Assembly (NCBI GenBank): GCA_964345475.1
Contig: CAYFQW010000003.1
Coordinates: 1-64,000, forward strand
Direction: 5' to 3'
Length of the DNA stretch: 64,000 nucleotides
Source of the DNA: WRIS01 sp964345475
GTDB taxonomy: Bacteria > Actinomycetota > Coriobacteriia > Coriobacteriales > Eggerthellaceae
The notes under the pieces are model-generated. The model had not been told where the DNA came from and did not search any database. It worked only from the letters and a program-made list of their open reading frames with translations. A program made the translations under genes and the position numbers. Shown piece after piece: positions 41,201-48,131 of this stretch. Within the stretch, counting starts at the first letter, position 1. Every line of letters begins with the position of its first letter.

Positions 41201-42758
41201 CGTGACGATAGCAGGACTTGTTGCTTGCATCCTGGTTTTCGCATTCCTCATGCTCTTCCGCGGGCGGGTTTTCAATGGCCTTATCTGCTTATTAACGGCT
41301 CTTTTGATAGGCGGCTATCTGCAGAGTACATTTTTAAATGCAAGCATAGGAAGTCTTACAGGAAAACCATTGACATGGGAAGAGCTTGGTCTTGGTTCGG
41401 TAGCGCTTAACGCTGTACTTTGGGTGGCAATTTTTATTGTCGTATTTTATTTGGGCTTTACAAAAAAGGAAAAACTAAAGCGATTCTCGAAGAAGTTTAT
41501 GTTATATGTTCCTGCACTGATAGTAGCTGTTCAACTCGTTGCCTTGCTGGCAATAGTGCCACCGACAGAAAAATGGGCCGAGAACCAAAGCAGCGGCACC
41601 GTGACAAGGCTTACTTCGGAAGGCCTTTTCGAGATATCTGCCAACGAAAATGTAATTATTATTATTCTCGACATGTTGGACGAGGAATTCATCGAAGGAA
41701 TTCTTGAAGAAGATCCAAGTTTTTTCGACGGCCTCGACGGCTTTACGAGGTTCAGCAATAATTTGTCGGTATACAACTCCACCTTCCCTTCTATCGCGCA
41801 TATGATGTCGGGCCTTCCCTTTGATCCCACGATAAGCAGTGAAGAATATCTTAAAAAAGCGTATGGGCAAGGATATTTTGTCGAAGACATCAAAGAACAG
41901 GGTTTTACCTGCACCCTGTATACGGAAGAAATGTACGCATATGCGGACGGTGCTCAATTCGAAGGAGTAGCAGAAAACCTCGGAGAGGTAAGCTATGAGA
42001 TGAACACGAAGGATATTTTCGAGCTCATGACGCGCTTCTCGCTTCTTAAAAGTGTGCCCCTGGCCTTTAAAGGGGATTTTTCTGTTCACCCTGATGACTT
42101 TCGCCGACTTGACGCCTCAAGTGTTGTAGACGGAAAAGTTCCTTTTGCCGCAGACGATCCCAAGTTTTATGAGGATCTCAAAGAACAAAAGCTGCAGCTT
42201 GTCGACGAGCCGGGACGTTTTATTTACTACCACTTGAATGGCTCCCATTATCCTTTCCATATGGATGCCGATGCGCAATACTCCGAAGAAGAGACCTCGG
42301 GTGTTGAGCAGACCAAGGGATGCTTCCATATTTTGGAAGAGTATTTTAACCAAATGAAGGAGGCGGGCGTATACGAAGATGCGACGATTATCATAACCGG
42401 CGACCACCCGACCCACCTCTTATACAAACAGCTCGAAAAACCTATGCTGGTCGGTCTATTTGTAAAGCCGTCTGGCTCAGCAGGAGAGGCGCTGCAGACA
42501 AGCAATGCTCCTGTCTCCCTTGAGAATATCCGCGCAAGCTGTGTAAATGCAGCGGGCGGAGATGGGGCGGCCTGGGGTAAAGGCTACTTTGAGGTAGGGG
42601 AGGACGAGCAGGTGGAGAGGGATTATTTTAACCGCTACACCGATGGAGATACCCGCGAGCATCACGTCGCCCATTATTCGATACGGGGCGACGCTCAAGA
42701 TTGGGACAACTGGGAGCTCGTAGAGCTTATACCTTACGATTCGAAGTATTGGTTTTAA
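38211..42758 (+). CDS. YidC insertase - CDP-glycerol glycerophosphotransferase-like - sulfatase/LtaS-like fusion
   Basis: One uninterrupted ORF of 1,515 residues. Residues ~1-320 are a YidC/Oxa1 insertase (LTKVILFPLSLVAQKNSIKM, LVQIPLILGLIDVIYKP and a late LPCGLGVYWTAGNLL). Residues ~340-690 resemble TagB/TagF transferases that build polyol-phosphate chains: LDHGMTSYQL, IVRPHPEYVKRY, LVITDWSSIAQEFSY. Two spans at ~745-815 and four or five at ~950-1117 follow. Residues ~1140-1515 form an alkaline-phosphatase/sulfatase-fold domain: IIIILDMLDEE, a TFPS nucleophile region and a metal-binding TGDHPTH. Topology suggests insertase in the membrane, transferase in the cytosol and hydrolase/transferase outside. 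Processing of a wall glycopolymer or of surface proteins is inference. ATG 38250 is an alternative start. No frameshift or spacer suggests an artefact. Confidence 0.88.
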   Translation: MLFACDDSRVAAFMEALINAIGTPLGYLMYWCYELLKNYGAAILLFTLLTKVILFPLSLVAQKNSIKMVKMQPELADIRVRNGSNGELVMQETKELYKKEGYSTIKGILPLLVQIPLILGLIDVIYKPMQHLLHIEKPFIAAFIEKTAEVLGVHADSLGYGAQLRVVEAVQSNPAVFSQSDLLDPGLLAETVRQITSMDLSFLGINLAAIPSFGDLTIIVPLASGLSALALSLVQNKYNVLQAETGFLSKWGMAIFLVLFSGYFALILPCGLGVYWTAGNLLSIPVLALCNVIYSPKKYIDYANRVMPIKLTRKEKAAKKASDKALARRAKLDSKRFYAQGNKKNLVVYSEGRGYWKYFSAIIHYLMAQSDMVVHYVTNDPDDPIFDQDNPRIAPYYIGPKALISFMMKMDADIILMTTPDLDLFHVKRSLVRKDTEYIYLDHGMTSYQLTLRKGALDAFDTIFVYGPNHIEEVRETEKLYGLAQKTLVKTGYGLLDDLLEKVQELKSTDGELPQILIAPSWQEGNILDLCIDEVLGNLLGQGFRLIVRPHPEYVKRYPARMNTFMNRYERACTYPDEKGGTLEIETDFSSNETVYSSDLVITDWSSIAQEFSYATKRPSLFINTPMKVMNPEYDLLPLVPLDISLRDELGVSLNLEDLGDIQTQVNELLRQSETYREHISKVLAQNMYDIGNAAQGAGDYLIGRVKEIEYLRRAGKDPAQYAPPAQLKASKERVANTGKARGKVFSSPSFILIVLASFVTMSLVPSDYAWAYIDPATTTYIIQIAAAIVITLGVSLSVFIYRFQMFMTNLKVSLYTLMRSLHKKETGPEASKGQAIEVRRCTDGLQDAETQQPPTEQQSADAYQLAEEQLGGVYGQVELDEEEALASGLLSFPIPMSQHYPKVGGLDWVSTAEISDREDVHGEGEGKERVSPEGKHPVKRLLSWLGSDTRSWKERALIAFVLSLACSVTFIVFSMFDSVIQNVAKINFSFAEIVGPVTIAGLVACILVFAFLMLFRGRVFNGLICLLTALLIGGYLQSTFLNASIGSLTGKPLTWEELGLGSVALNAVLWVAIFIVVFYLGFTKKEKLKRFSKKFMLYVPALIVAVQLVALLAIVPPTEKWAENQSSGTVTRLTSEGLFEISANENVIIIILDMLDEEFIEGILEEDPSFFDGLDGFTRFSNNLSVYNSTFPSIAHMMSGLPFDPTISSEEYLKKAYGQGYFVEDIKEQGFTCTLYTEEMYAYADGAQFEGVAENLGEVSYEMNTKDIFELMTRFSLLKSVPLAFKGDFSVHPDDFRRLDASSVVDGKVPFAADDPKFYEDLKEQKLQLVDEPGRFIYYHLNGSHYPFHMDADAQYSEEETSGVEQTKGCFHILEEYFNQMKEAGVYEDATIIITGDHPTHLLYKQLEKPMLVGLFVKPSGSAGEALQTSNAPVSLENIRASCVNAAGGDGAAWGKGYFEVGEDEQVERDYFNRYTDGDTREHHVAHYSIRGDAQDWDNWELVELIPYDSKYWF

Positions 42759-42782
42759 GAGACGGATAGCTTGTTCGGTACC

Positions 42783-43187
42783 TTAGCTTTTTTCCAGGGC
42801 AGGCTTATTTCCCTCACTCGGTTTAATAGTTTTGATGCGAAAGATAAAATAGTAGTACTTGAAGGCAATGACAGCGACAATGAAGATGCGCGCATATATG
42901 TTGTCGAGAAGGATAAAAGCGATTATAAGCATTGTAGAGGCGAAACTACAAAGCCCAACCTTTGTTTTAAGGGGCATAGCACGCTCTGTAATAAAGTCTT
43001 CAAGATGAGTTTTATACAACTTCGACGAGACAAACCAGTCGTTAATACGCTTTGAGCTTTTGGCGAAAAAGAAAGCCGAAAGTAAGAGAAAAGGCGTAGT
43101 GGGAAGAACGGGCACTAGTGCACCGACGGCACCTATTGCAAAAAATAGAAGTCCGAGTCCGGCAAACAAAATCTTAAGAGGGCTCAT
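42783..43187 (-). CDS. ybaN: YbaN/DUF454 family membrane protein
   Basis: 134 residues with an N-terminal pair of spans (GLLFFAIGAVGALVPVLPTTPFLLLSAFFFAKSS; P-V-L-P-T-T-P is the family signature) and a C-terminal span pair. YbaN/DUF454 proteins are small inner-membrane proteins of unknown function, often beside haem or iron genes; no such neighbour exists here. The gene runs convergently with the YidC fusion, 24 bases apart, with no obvious terminator between. It has its own promoter overlapped by a palindrome. Confidence 0.88.
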   Translation of the reverse strand: MSPLKILFAGLGLLFFAIGAVGALVPVLPTTPFLLLSAFFFAKSSKRINDWFVSSKLYKTHLEDFITERAMPLKTKVGLCSFASTMLIIAFILLDNIYARIFIVAVIAFKYYYFIFRIKTIKPSEGNKPALEKS

Positions 43188-43209
43188 TGATTCAATCCTT
43201 TCATGGTAA

Positions 43210-43239
43210 TCTATAAATAGTTTACAATAGTAAACAATT
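43210..43239 (-). promoter_or_regulatory. ybaN promoter with GTTTAC palindrome operator
   Basis: On the minus strand, -35 TTGTTT (43237-43232) and -10 TATAGA (43215-43210) are 16 bases apart. GTTTAC (43220-43225) / GTAAAC (43230-43235) with a 4-base centre, extended by outer AAT/ATT pairs (43216-43239), fills the spacer. Repressors of the TetR type commonly use such GTTTAC-GTAAAC sites. No regulator gene is adjacent, so the repressor is unidentified. Confidence 0.6.
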
Positions 43240-43298
43240 ATAAGTACATGGTCTTTCTGTGATGTGCCTAATGAGGGAGGGAACGGAAAGTAGCGTCA

Positions 43299-43322
43299 GC
43301 GCGTGCTCTACTGCCTACGCGC
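43299..43322. other. GC-rich hairpin in the leader between ybaN and the LigB-like gene
   Basis: The 288-base interval 43188-43476 holds the ybaN promoter and, further on, GCGCGT (43299-43304) pairing with ACGCGC (43317-43322). TACAAT at 43368-43373 could be the -10 of the LigB/AMMECR1/radical SAM operon. I could not match it to a known riboswitch. Confidence 0.25.
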
Positions 43323-43476
43323 ACGGGTTTCCATCGTCACGTGGTGTACGGAGCATGCATTTCGCGCTACAATAGACACAGCGCATCAGACTAAGTAAGG
43401 TTTTGGGGAACGCCCCGACAGCATGCATCCGACAGTTATATGCTGCCTCGGCCCTTCGCCCAAAGCAGGAGGAGCC

Positions 43477-44301
43477 ATGTCTTTACGTGCAGCTTACATT
43501 CTTCCACACCCACCCTTGGCTATTCCCGAAGTAGGTCGTGGTGAGGAGAAGGCCATTTCAGATACGATAGAGTCGTTCGAAAAGGTGGGGCGTGCAATCG
43601 CACGTCATAAGCCGGAAAGCATCATCTTTATAAGCCCCCATACGGCCTATTACAAGGATTGGATATTAATTGCAGGCGGTGATGTTGCTGAAGGCAATAT
43701 GTCCCAATTTCGGGCACCGCATGCATCCTGCAGACTCAGGTATGATGATTGCTTGCGCAGCCGCATTATCGAAGAGTCCATCGAAGAGGATATCCCTGCT
43801 GGAACTATCGGCCATTCTGCCCAAGCCCTTGACCACGGCCTTTTAGTGCCACTGTATTTTATCTCGAAATATTTACCACCCGAATCATATGGCTCAGTAT
43901 CAATCGGTGGTTCAGTGCTGGATCGCCCCACACTCGAATTGTTTGGAAGATGCATAGCGCGGGCCATCCATACGACCAAGCGCAGGGCAATACTTATTGC
44001 GAGTGGTGATCTTTCTCACAGGCTTAAAGAAAACGGTCCCTATGGGTACGTGCCCGAAGGACCTGAATTCGACCGGGCGTTTTGTGATGTCGTCGAGTCT
44101 GGAGACATCGCTGGCTTTAGAAAGATTGACCCTGTTCTTTCCGAGGAAGCGGCTGAGTGCGGCTTGTCGGGTTTCATTATGATGCAAGGGGCGCTACAGG
44201 AAGCAGCTGAGCTAGAGGGCGCAAGTTTTTCCTCAGAGCTCTTGTCGTATGAAGGAACCTTTGGTGTTGGATACGGCATTGCGACGTACGAAAGGGAATA
44301 G
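43477..44301 (+). CDS. AmmeMemoRadiSam cassette: LigB/MEMO-like (class III extradiol dioxygenase superfamily) protein
   Basis: 274 residues. The N terminus YILPHPPLAIPEVGRGEE and the later FISPHTAYYKDW, HGLLVPLYF, LIASGDLSHRL and YEGTFGVGYGIA are characteristic of the class III extradiol dioxygenase/LigB superfamily that includes MEMO. In many bacteria this domain is fused in front of AMMECR1; here they are separate genes 166 bases apart. The chemical role of the cassette is unknown. ATG 43477 has AGGAGG four bases upstream; upstream in-frame residues are not supported. Confidence 0.85.
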   Translation: MSLRAAYILPHPPLAIPEVGRGEEKAISDTIESFEKVGRAIARHKPESIIFISPHTAYYKDWILIAGGDVAEGNMSQFRAPHASCRLRYDDCLRSRIIEESIEEDIPAGTIGHSAQALDHGLLVPLYFISKYLPPESYGSVSIGGSVLDRPTLELFGRCIARAIHTTKRRAILIASGDLSHRLKENGPYGYVPEGPEFDRAFCDVVESGDIAGFRKIDPVLSEEAAECGLSGFIMMQGALQEAAELEGASFSSELLSYEGTFGVGYGIATYERE

Positions 44302-44467
44302 ACGGTACGGTAGAACATAATAGCCATGAGCTCGAAGTGGTCGATGTAGAAGGAAATGCATTCGGCAGGGGCGTAAGCGAGCAATATAAGAGAGAGCTCC
44401 TCATGTAGAAGACACAAGCAAATACGCTCCATCTGAAACATTCAATACCTAGTGTAAGGCAGGCCTT

Positions 44468-44986
44468 ATGAAGCAAACTGAAGATCCTCTGGTATTACTT
44501 GCCCGAGAAACGATAGAAAACTTAGCGCATAAGGTTCCCCTGCCAAAACCCCGAGCTTTACCTGAGAATCTTCCAGAGAAGGCTGGCTGTTTTGTCTCTA
44601 TTCATACGGCTTCTACCGATGAGCTTCGAGGTTGTATCGGAACAATAGGCCCTACACTTCCAAGCCTGGCAGAGGAAGTCATCAACAATGCCGTGTCGGC
44701 TTCTTCAGAAGATCCTCGTTTTCCTCCTATCAGAGCCGATGAGCTTCATGATATACATATTAATGTTGACGTGCTCTATCCTGCAGAGCCGGCAAACCTT
44801 GAGATGCTTGATCCAAAAAACTACGGCGTGATTGTGTCCAAGGGATATAAAAAAGGCTTGCTCTTGCCCGACCTCGAAGGAGTAGATAGTGTTGAGGAGC
44901 AGTTGGCTATAGCCTGTAGAAAGGCGGGGATAGACCCTGCAGGCAGCTACAAGATTGAGCGCTTTAGGGTGGACAGGCATGCGTAA
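44468..44986 (+). CDS. AmmeMemoRadiSam cassette: AMMECR1 domain protein (protein A)
   Basis: 172 residues, a single AMMECR1 domain. Recognisable elements are GCFVSIHTASTDELRGCIGTI (the LRGCIG signature), the conserved DPRFPPIRADEL block, and the late KKGLLLPDLEGVDSVEEQLAIA. The human homologue is a disease gene of unknown biochemistry; the bacterial protein is defined by its constant company with MEMO/LigB and a radical SAM enzyme. The conserved Cys in LRGCIG may be functional. It is preceded by AAGGCAGG and sits 51 bases before the radical SAM gene. Confidence 0.92.
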   Translation: MKQTEDPLVLLARETIENLAHKVPLPKPRALPENLPEKAGCFVSIHTASTDELRGCIGTIGPTLPSLAEEVINNAVSASSEDPRFPPIRADELHDIHINVDVLYPAEPANLEMLDPKNYGVIVSKGYKKGLLLPDLEGVDSVEEQLAIACRKAGIDPAGSYKIERFRVDRHA

Positions 44987-45037
44987 GTCAAATTTGCTGG
45001 CTTGAACCCGCTGAGCGATGTTGTAAGGAGGCGCATA

Positions 45038-45877
45038 ATGGTGCAGTGTGGAGTTTGCCCCCATGCTTGCAAGGTACATCCTGAGTCCCTTGGAGTGTGC
45101 GGTGCGCGAAGTGCAGAGGATGGTCGCAGCGTGAGCCTGAACTACGGAAAGGCGACCGCACTTGCATTGGATCCTATAGAGAAAAAGCCTCTAATGCACT
45201 TTCATCCGGGTAGTATGATTCTGTCTTACGGAAGTTATGGTTGTAATCTCAGTTGTCCCTTTTGCCAAAATAGTGATATCGCACGTATGAGGGGTTGGTC
45301 TCCCGAGGGGTGTAGGGATATCTCACCAGATAAGCTTGTAGAAAAAGCCCTTCAGCTGCAAGACCGGGGAAATATTGGGATTGCCTTTACGTACAACGAG
45401 CCTCTCGTTTCTCCGGAGTATGTACGAGACACGGCGAAGATTGCAAGGAAAAAAGGGCTTGTGAATGTAGTAGTCACGAATGGCTACACAAACGAAACAA
45501 CCCTTACCGACCTCTTGCCGTATATTGATGCCTTCAATATCGACCTGAAGAGGTACTCGGAAGAGGCGTACAAAAAGCTTGGAGCACCTGGAGGCCTCAA
45601 GACAGTAAAGCGCTCGATTGAGCTCGTTGCCAAATCAAAAGCCCATCTTGAAGTGACTACCTTGGTGGTTCCAGGTTTTTCTGATAATCCAGATAACTTT
45701 GAAGAGCAATGCTCCTGGTTGGCATCGCTCGACCCGCAGATCCCCTTGCACATCTCGCGCTTTTTCGCCGCGTATAAAATGAAAGACACACCGCCAACAA
45801 AGATAAAACTCATGCAGGAATTCGGCCGCATAGCTCGTACGCACCTCACGCATGTGCATGCAGGGAATATGGGCTAG
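45038..45877 (+). CDS. AmmeMemoRadiSam cassette: radical SAM enzyme
   Basis: 279 residues, PflA-like radical SAM fold. The N terminus MVQCGVCPHACKV with a further GVCGAR provides a Cys-rich motif. The SAM cluster motif is CNLSCPFCQN, i.e. Cx3Cx2C, after SYGSYG. TYNEPLVSPEY and VTNGYTNE match the activase-like sub-family. It presumably makes a glycyl radical or methylates/modifies an AMMECR1- or LigB-linked target; the target is not known. ATG 45038 has AAGGAGG six bases upstream. Its stop codon shares the CTAG tetranucleotide with the stop of the convergent gene. Confidence 0.9.
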   Translation: MVQCGVCPHACKVHPESLGVCGARSAEDGRSVSLNYGKATALALDPIEKKPLMHFHPGSMILSYGSYGCNLSCPFCQNSDIARMRGWSPEGCRDISPDKLVEKALQLQDRGNIGIAFTYNEPLVSPEYVRDTAKIARKKGLVNVVVTNGYTNETTLTDLLPYIDAFNIDLKRYSEEAYKKLGAPGGLKTVKRSIELVAKSKAHLEVTTLVVPGFSDNPDNFEEQCSWLASLDPQIPLHISRFFAAYKMKDTPPTKIKLMQEFGRIARTHLTHVHAGNMG

Positions 45878-46392
45878 CGAGTATTTCGCTTCTGGGCTTT
45901 CCTATAACTCAAAACATGTGAGATAGCCATGAGGGGGTTGTGTAGGAGCATGCGTGGGCCACTGTAGCGCATCACCTGTCGAATCCGTTCCCTCATTTCT
46001 GGCTTGTAGCAGTGGGTTGTGCAATTTGAGCAGAAATTTTTCGTCTCCTTATAAGGGCAGCGTTCAATACGTGACAAGGCATACTCAAATAAGGAGGAGC
46101 ACTCATCGCAAAGCTCGTTACGAGGCCGCTTAGCCTCACTAGAATGCTGTCCCCGACAATATATTTCGATCATCTTACGCATAGTGTCAATTTCTTTTTG
46201 CGTTTGATGTTCGATGTCTCTTTTCTTCGGCGAGGCATGCTGCTTCGTTTTTTTCGCCGTTGCCCGCTCTGCCCCCTGTTCTGTCTCCTGCCCTGCTTCC
46301 GGCTTTGTCATCTGCTGTGTTTTCAGCTCAAGGTCCTTGCGTTCATCCTCGCTTATAGGCTTGAGTGTATGTTGTATCTCGGCCACTAGCAT
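45874..46392 (-). CDS. YgbA_NO (nitrous oxide-stimulated promoter) family protein
   Basis: 172 residues. The C-terminal ~100 residues fit the YgbA_NO family: EIYCRGQHSS, LCDECSSLFEYALSRIERCP, NFCSNCTTHCYKPEMRERI and VMRYSGPRMLLHNPL. The Cys pairs probably bind metal. In Enterobacteria, ygbA is induced by nitric oxide stress; the molecular role is unknown. The first ~65 residues are a low-complexity Gln/Lys/Glu extension that most family members lack; an internal start at MRKMIEIYCRG is possible. Its stop overlaps the radical SAM stop in CTAG. Confidence 0.85.
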   Translation of the reverse strand: MLVAEIQHTLKPISEDERKDLELKTQQMTKPEAGQETEQGAERATAKKTKQHASPKKRDIEHQTQKEIDTMRKMIEIYCRGQHSSEAKRPRNELCDECSSLFEYALSRIERCPYKETKNFCSNCTTHCYKPEMRERIRQVMRYSGPRMLLHNPLMAISHVLSYRKAQKRNTR

Positions 46393-46424
46393 CCTTTCAT
46401 GTTCGAGGCTGTCAGATCGTTTAT

Positions 46425-48131
46425 TTAACTCTTGCGGTCGCTTTCCATAGAAAGCACCTCATCCGCAATTGACATAGTGGAGCGTCGATGGGAGACGAAC
46501 ACAACGGTTCTATCCTCAGCCTCATGTTTTAAAGAGTTGAGAATGGTGCCTTCGTTGAGGCTGTCAAGATTGCTGGTGGGCTCATCGAGCAACAAGAAAG
46601 GGGCATCGTGAAGGAAGGCGCGAGCAAGACCGATGCGCTGTTTTTCTCCTCCAGAAAGAGAATCACCCAGTTCTCCGACAGAGCTTTCATAAGCCTTAGG
46701 CAGGGTCATGACAAAGTCATGGAGCGAAGCCTTTTTCGCCGCGCGTACTACCTCTTCGTGGGATGCGTCCAATTTTGCAATTTTAATATTATTTTCGATG
46801 CTGTCGTTAAAAAGCTGGGTTTCCTGCGTCATAAAACTTTCGTTATCCCTCAAAGACGAAGTATTGATCGTCCGTACATCGGTTTGGGAGAGCTTTATGT
46901 TGCCAGCGTCCACGTCCCAAAAACGCATAAGCAAACGAAGAAGAGTGGATTTCCCTGAACCGCTTTTCCCTACAATGCCAAGTGTTTTCCCATGCTTGAT
47001 ATCGAGATTGAAATCCTTAAGGATGGCTTCTGAAGGAGAGTCGATGGCAGAGGGGTCCTGCTGAGAGTCGAACAGAGGACTTGTATGGTAGCTGAAAGAA
47101 ACATGCTCACAAGCCGCCCCCGCAAACTCAATGTCTAAGCCGTCTTCAATATCATGGGTGAGGGGCTCTTCGTCGAGGATGCTCAGAACACGATTGCCTG
47201 CTGCGAAAGTATGCACGAGATTATTGGCCAGGTTTGATATGGCAAGCACCGGACCGAAAGAACTAATCATCAATGCAAAGGCAAGAATAGCCCCTCCTAC
47301 ATCAAGCAGGCCAAGCGAACTGAGCCAAAGCCCGCAGCTAAGGATAGCGAGCGAGAAAAGCATGATGAGAGCTCCAGCGAGGGCGCTGGACAGCCCTTCG
47401 GTTTTTTTGAGTGAGGATTGAGTCTTCCCTAAACCTTTCGTCCGCCTTTGAATACCATCCAGCCTCGAAGGGCCCTGATTGTATTGGAGTATTTCACGAA
47501 TCCCGCGCAGGCTGTCGAGGACATAGCTCGAAAGATTTCCTGATTCCTCTCGGTAGGCAGTACCGGATGCCTTTCCTGCTTTAGAGGTGAAGAAAGGAAG
47601 AACAAGGCCTATTGTTACATAGGCGAGAAGGGCGATAAGGGCGAGCAAAGGATGGATAAACAGAAAGACGCCCAGTAAGACAAGGGAGGTGAGCGTCGCA
47701 ATAGCCACGGGCGAAATGGTGTGGGCATAAAAGACCTCAAGAAGCTCGATATCTGAAGTGAGGACCGTAATCAGGTTTCCCTTATCCTTCGTTTCCATTT
47801 TTGCGGGGGAGAGACGCCTCAACGCCTTAAACACTTTGTCGCGGATGAGTGCAAGGAGTTTGAAGGCGATATAGTGGTTACAAAGCTGTTCGCCATAACG
47901 AAGAAGCCCGCGTGATATGGCACAGAGAGCGATAAGGATGAAGGCCGGGGTAAGCGCGATGCCAAAAGAGTGGCCTGCAAGCCCTAAGAGGGCTGCCATT
48001 CCAATAACAGGGATGGCAATCGCAGCCAAAAAACCGAGCACGCCGAGGAATATAGCAAGGAGCATATAGGCAAGAAGGGGTCGTACCAAACCGATCAACC
48101 TGCGTACTATTTCAAAATTACTTCTACGCAT
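46425..48131 (-). CDS. CydC-like ABC exporter subunit (fused permease-ATPase)
   Basis: 568 residues: six-span ABC type I exporter domain (residues ~1-320), then the ATPase with Walker A GIVGKSGSGKSTLLRL, signature LSGGEKQRIGLARAF, Walker B PFLLLDEPTSNLD and H-loop VSHRRST. It pairs with the upstream half-transporter, with which it overlaps by 8 bases. The pair layout matches CydDC, which exports cysteine/glutathione and haem-related compounds in E. coli; other heterodimeric exporters (drug, peptide) look similar. ATG 48131 has AAAGGAG upstream, so the upstream extension was not used. Confidence 0.85.
   Translation of the reverse strand: MRRSNFEIVRRLIGLVRPLLAYMLLAIFLGVLGFLAAIAIPVIGMAALLGLAGHSFGIALTPAFILIALCAISRGLLRYGEQLCNHYIAFKLLALIRDKVFKALRRLSPAKMETKDKGNLITVLTSDIELLEVFYAHTISPVAIATLTSLVLLGVFLFIHPLLALIALLAYVTIGLVLPFFTSKAGKASGTAYREESGNLSSYVLDSLRGIREILQYNQGPSRLDGIQRRTKGLGKTQSSLKKTEGLSSALAGALIMLFSLAILSCGLWLSSLGLLDVGGAILAFALMISSFGPVLAISNLANNLVHTFAAGNRVLSILDEEPLTHDIEDGLDIEFAGAACEHVSFSYHTSPLFDSQQDPSAIDSPSEAILKDFNLDIKHGKTLGIVGKSGSGKSTLLRLLMRFWDVDAGNIKLSQTDVRTINTSSLRDNESFMTQETQLFNDSIENNIKIAKLDASHEEVVRAAKKASLHDFVMTLPKAYESSVGELGDSLSGGEKQRIGLARAFLHDAPFLLLDEPTSNLDSLNEGTILNSLKHEAEDRTVVFVSHRRSTMSIADEVLSMESDRKS

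Noticed and set aside
43241..43476. Structured leader considered as a known riboswitch
   Set aside because: It has a short GC-rich hairpin but I could not place the consensus of any riboswitch class.
44302..44467. Possible programmed frameshift extending the LigB-like protein towards AMMECR1
   Set aside because: One alternative frame stays open for about 40 codons past the stop, but no correctly phased slippery heptamer is present and the LigB-like protein already ends at its usual C terminus.
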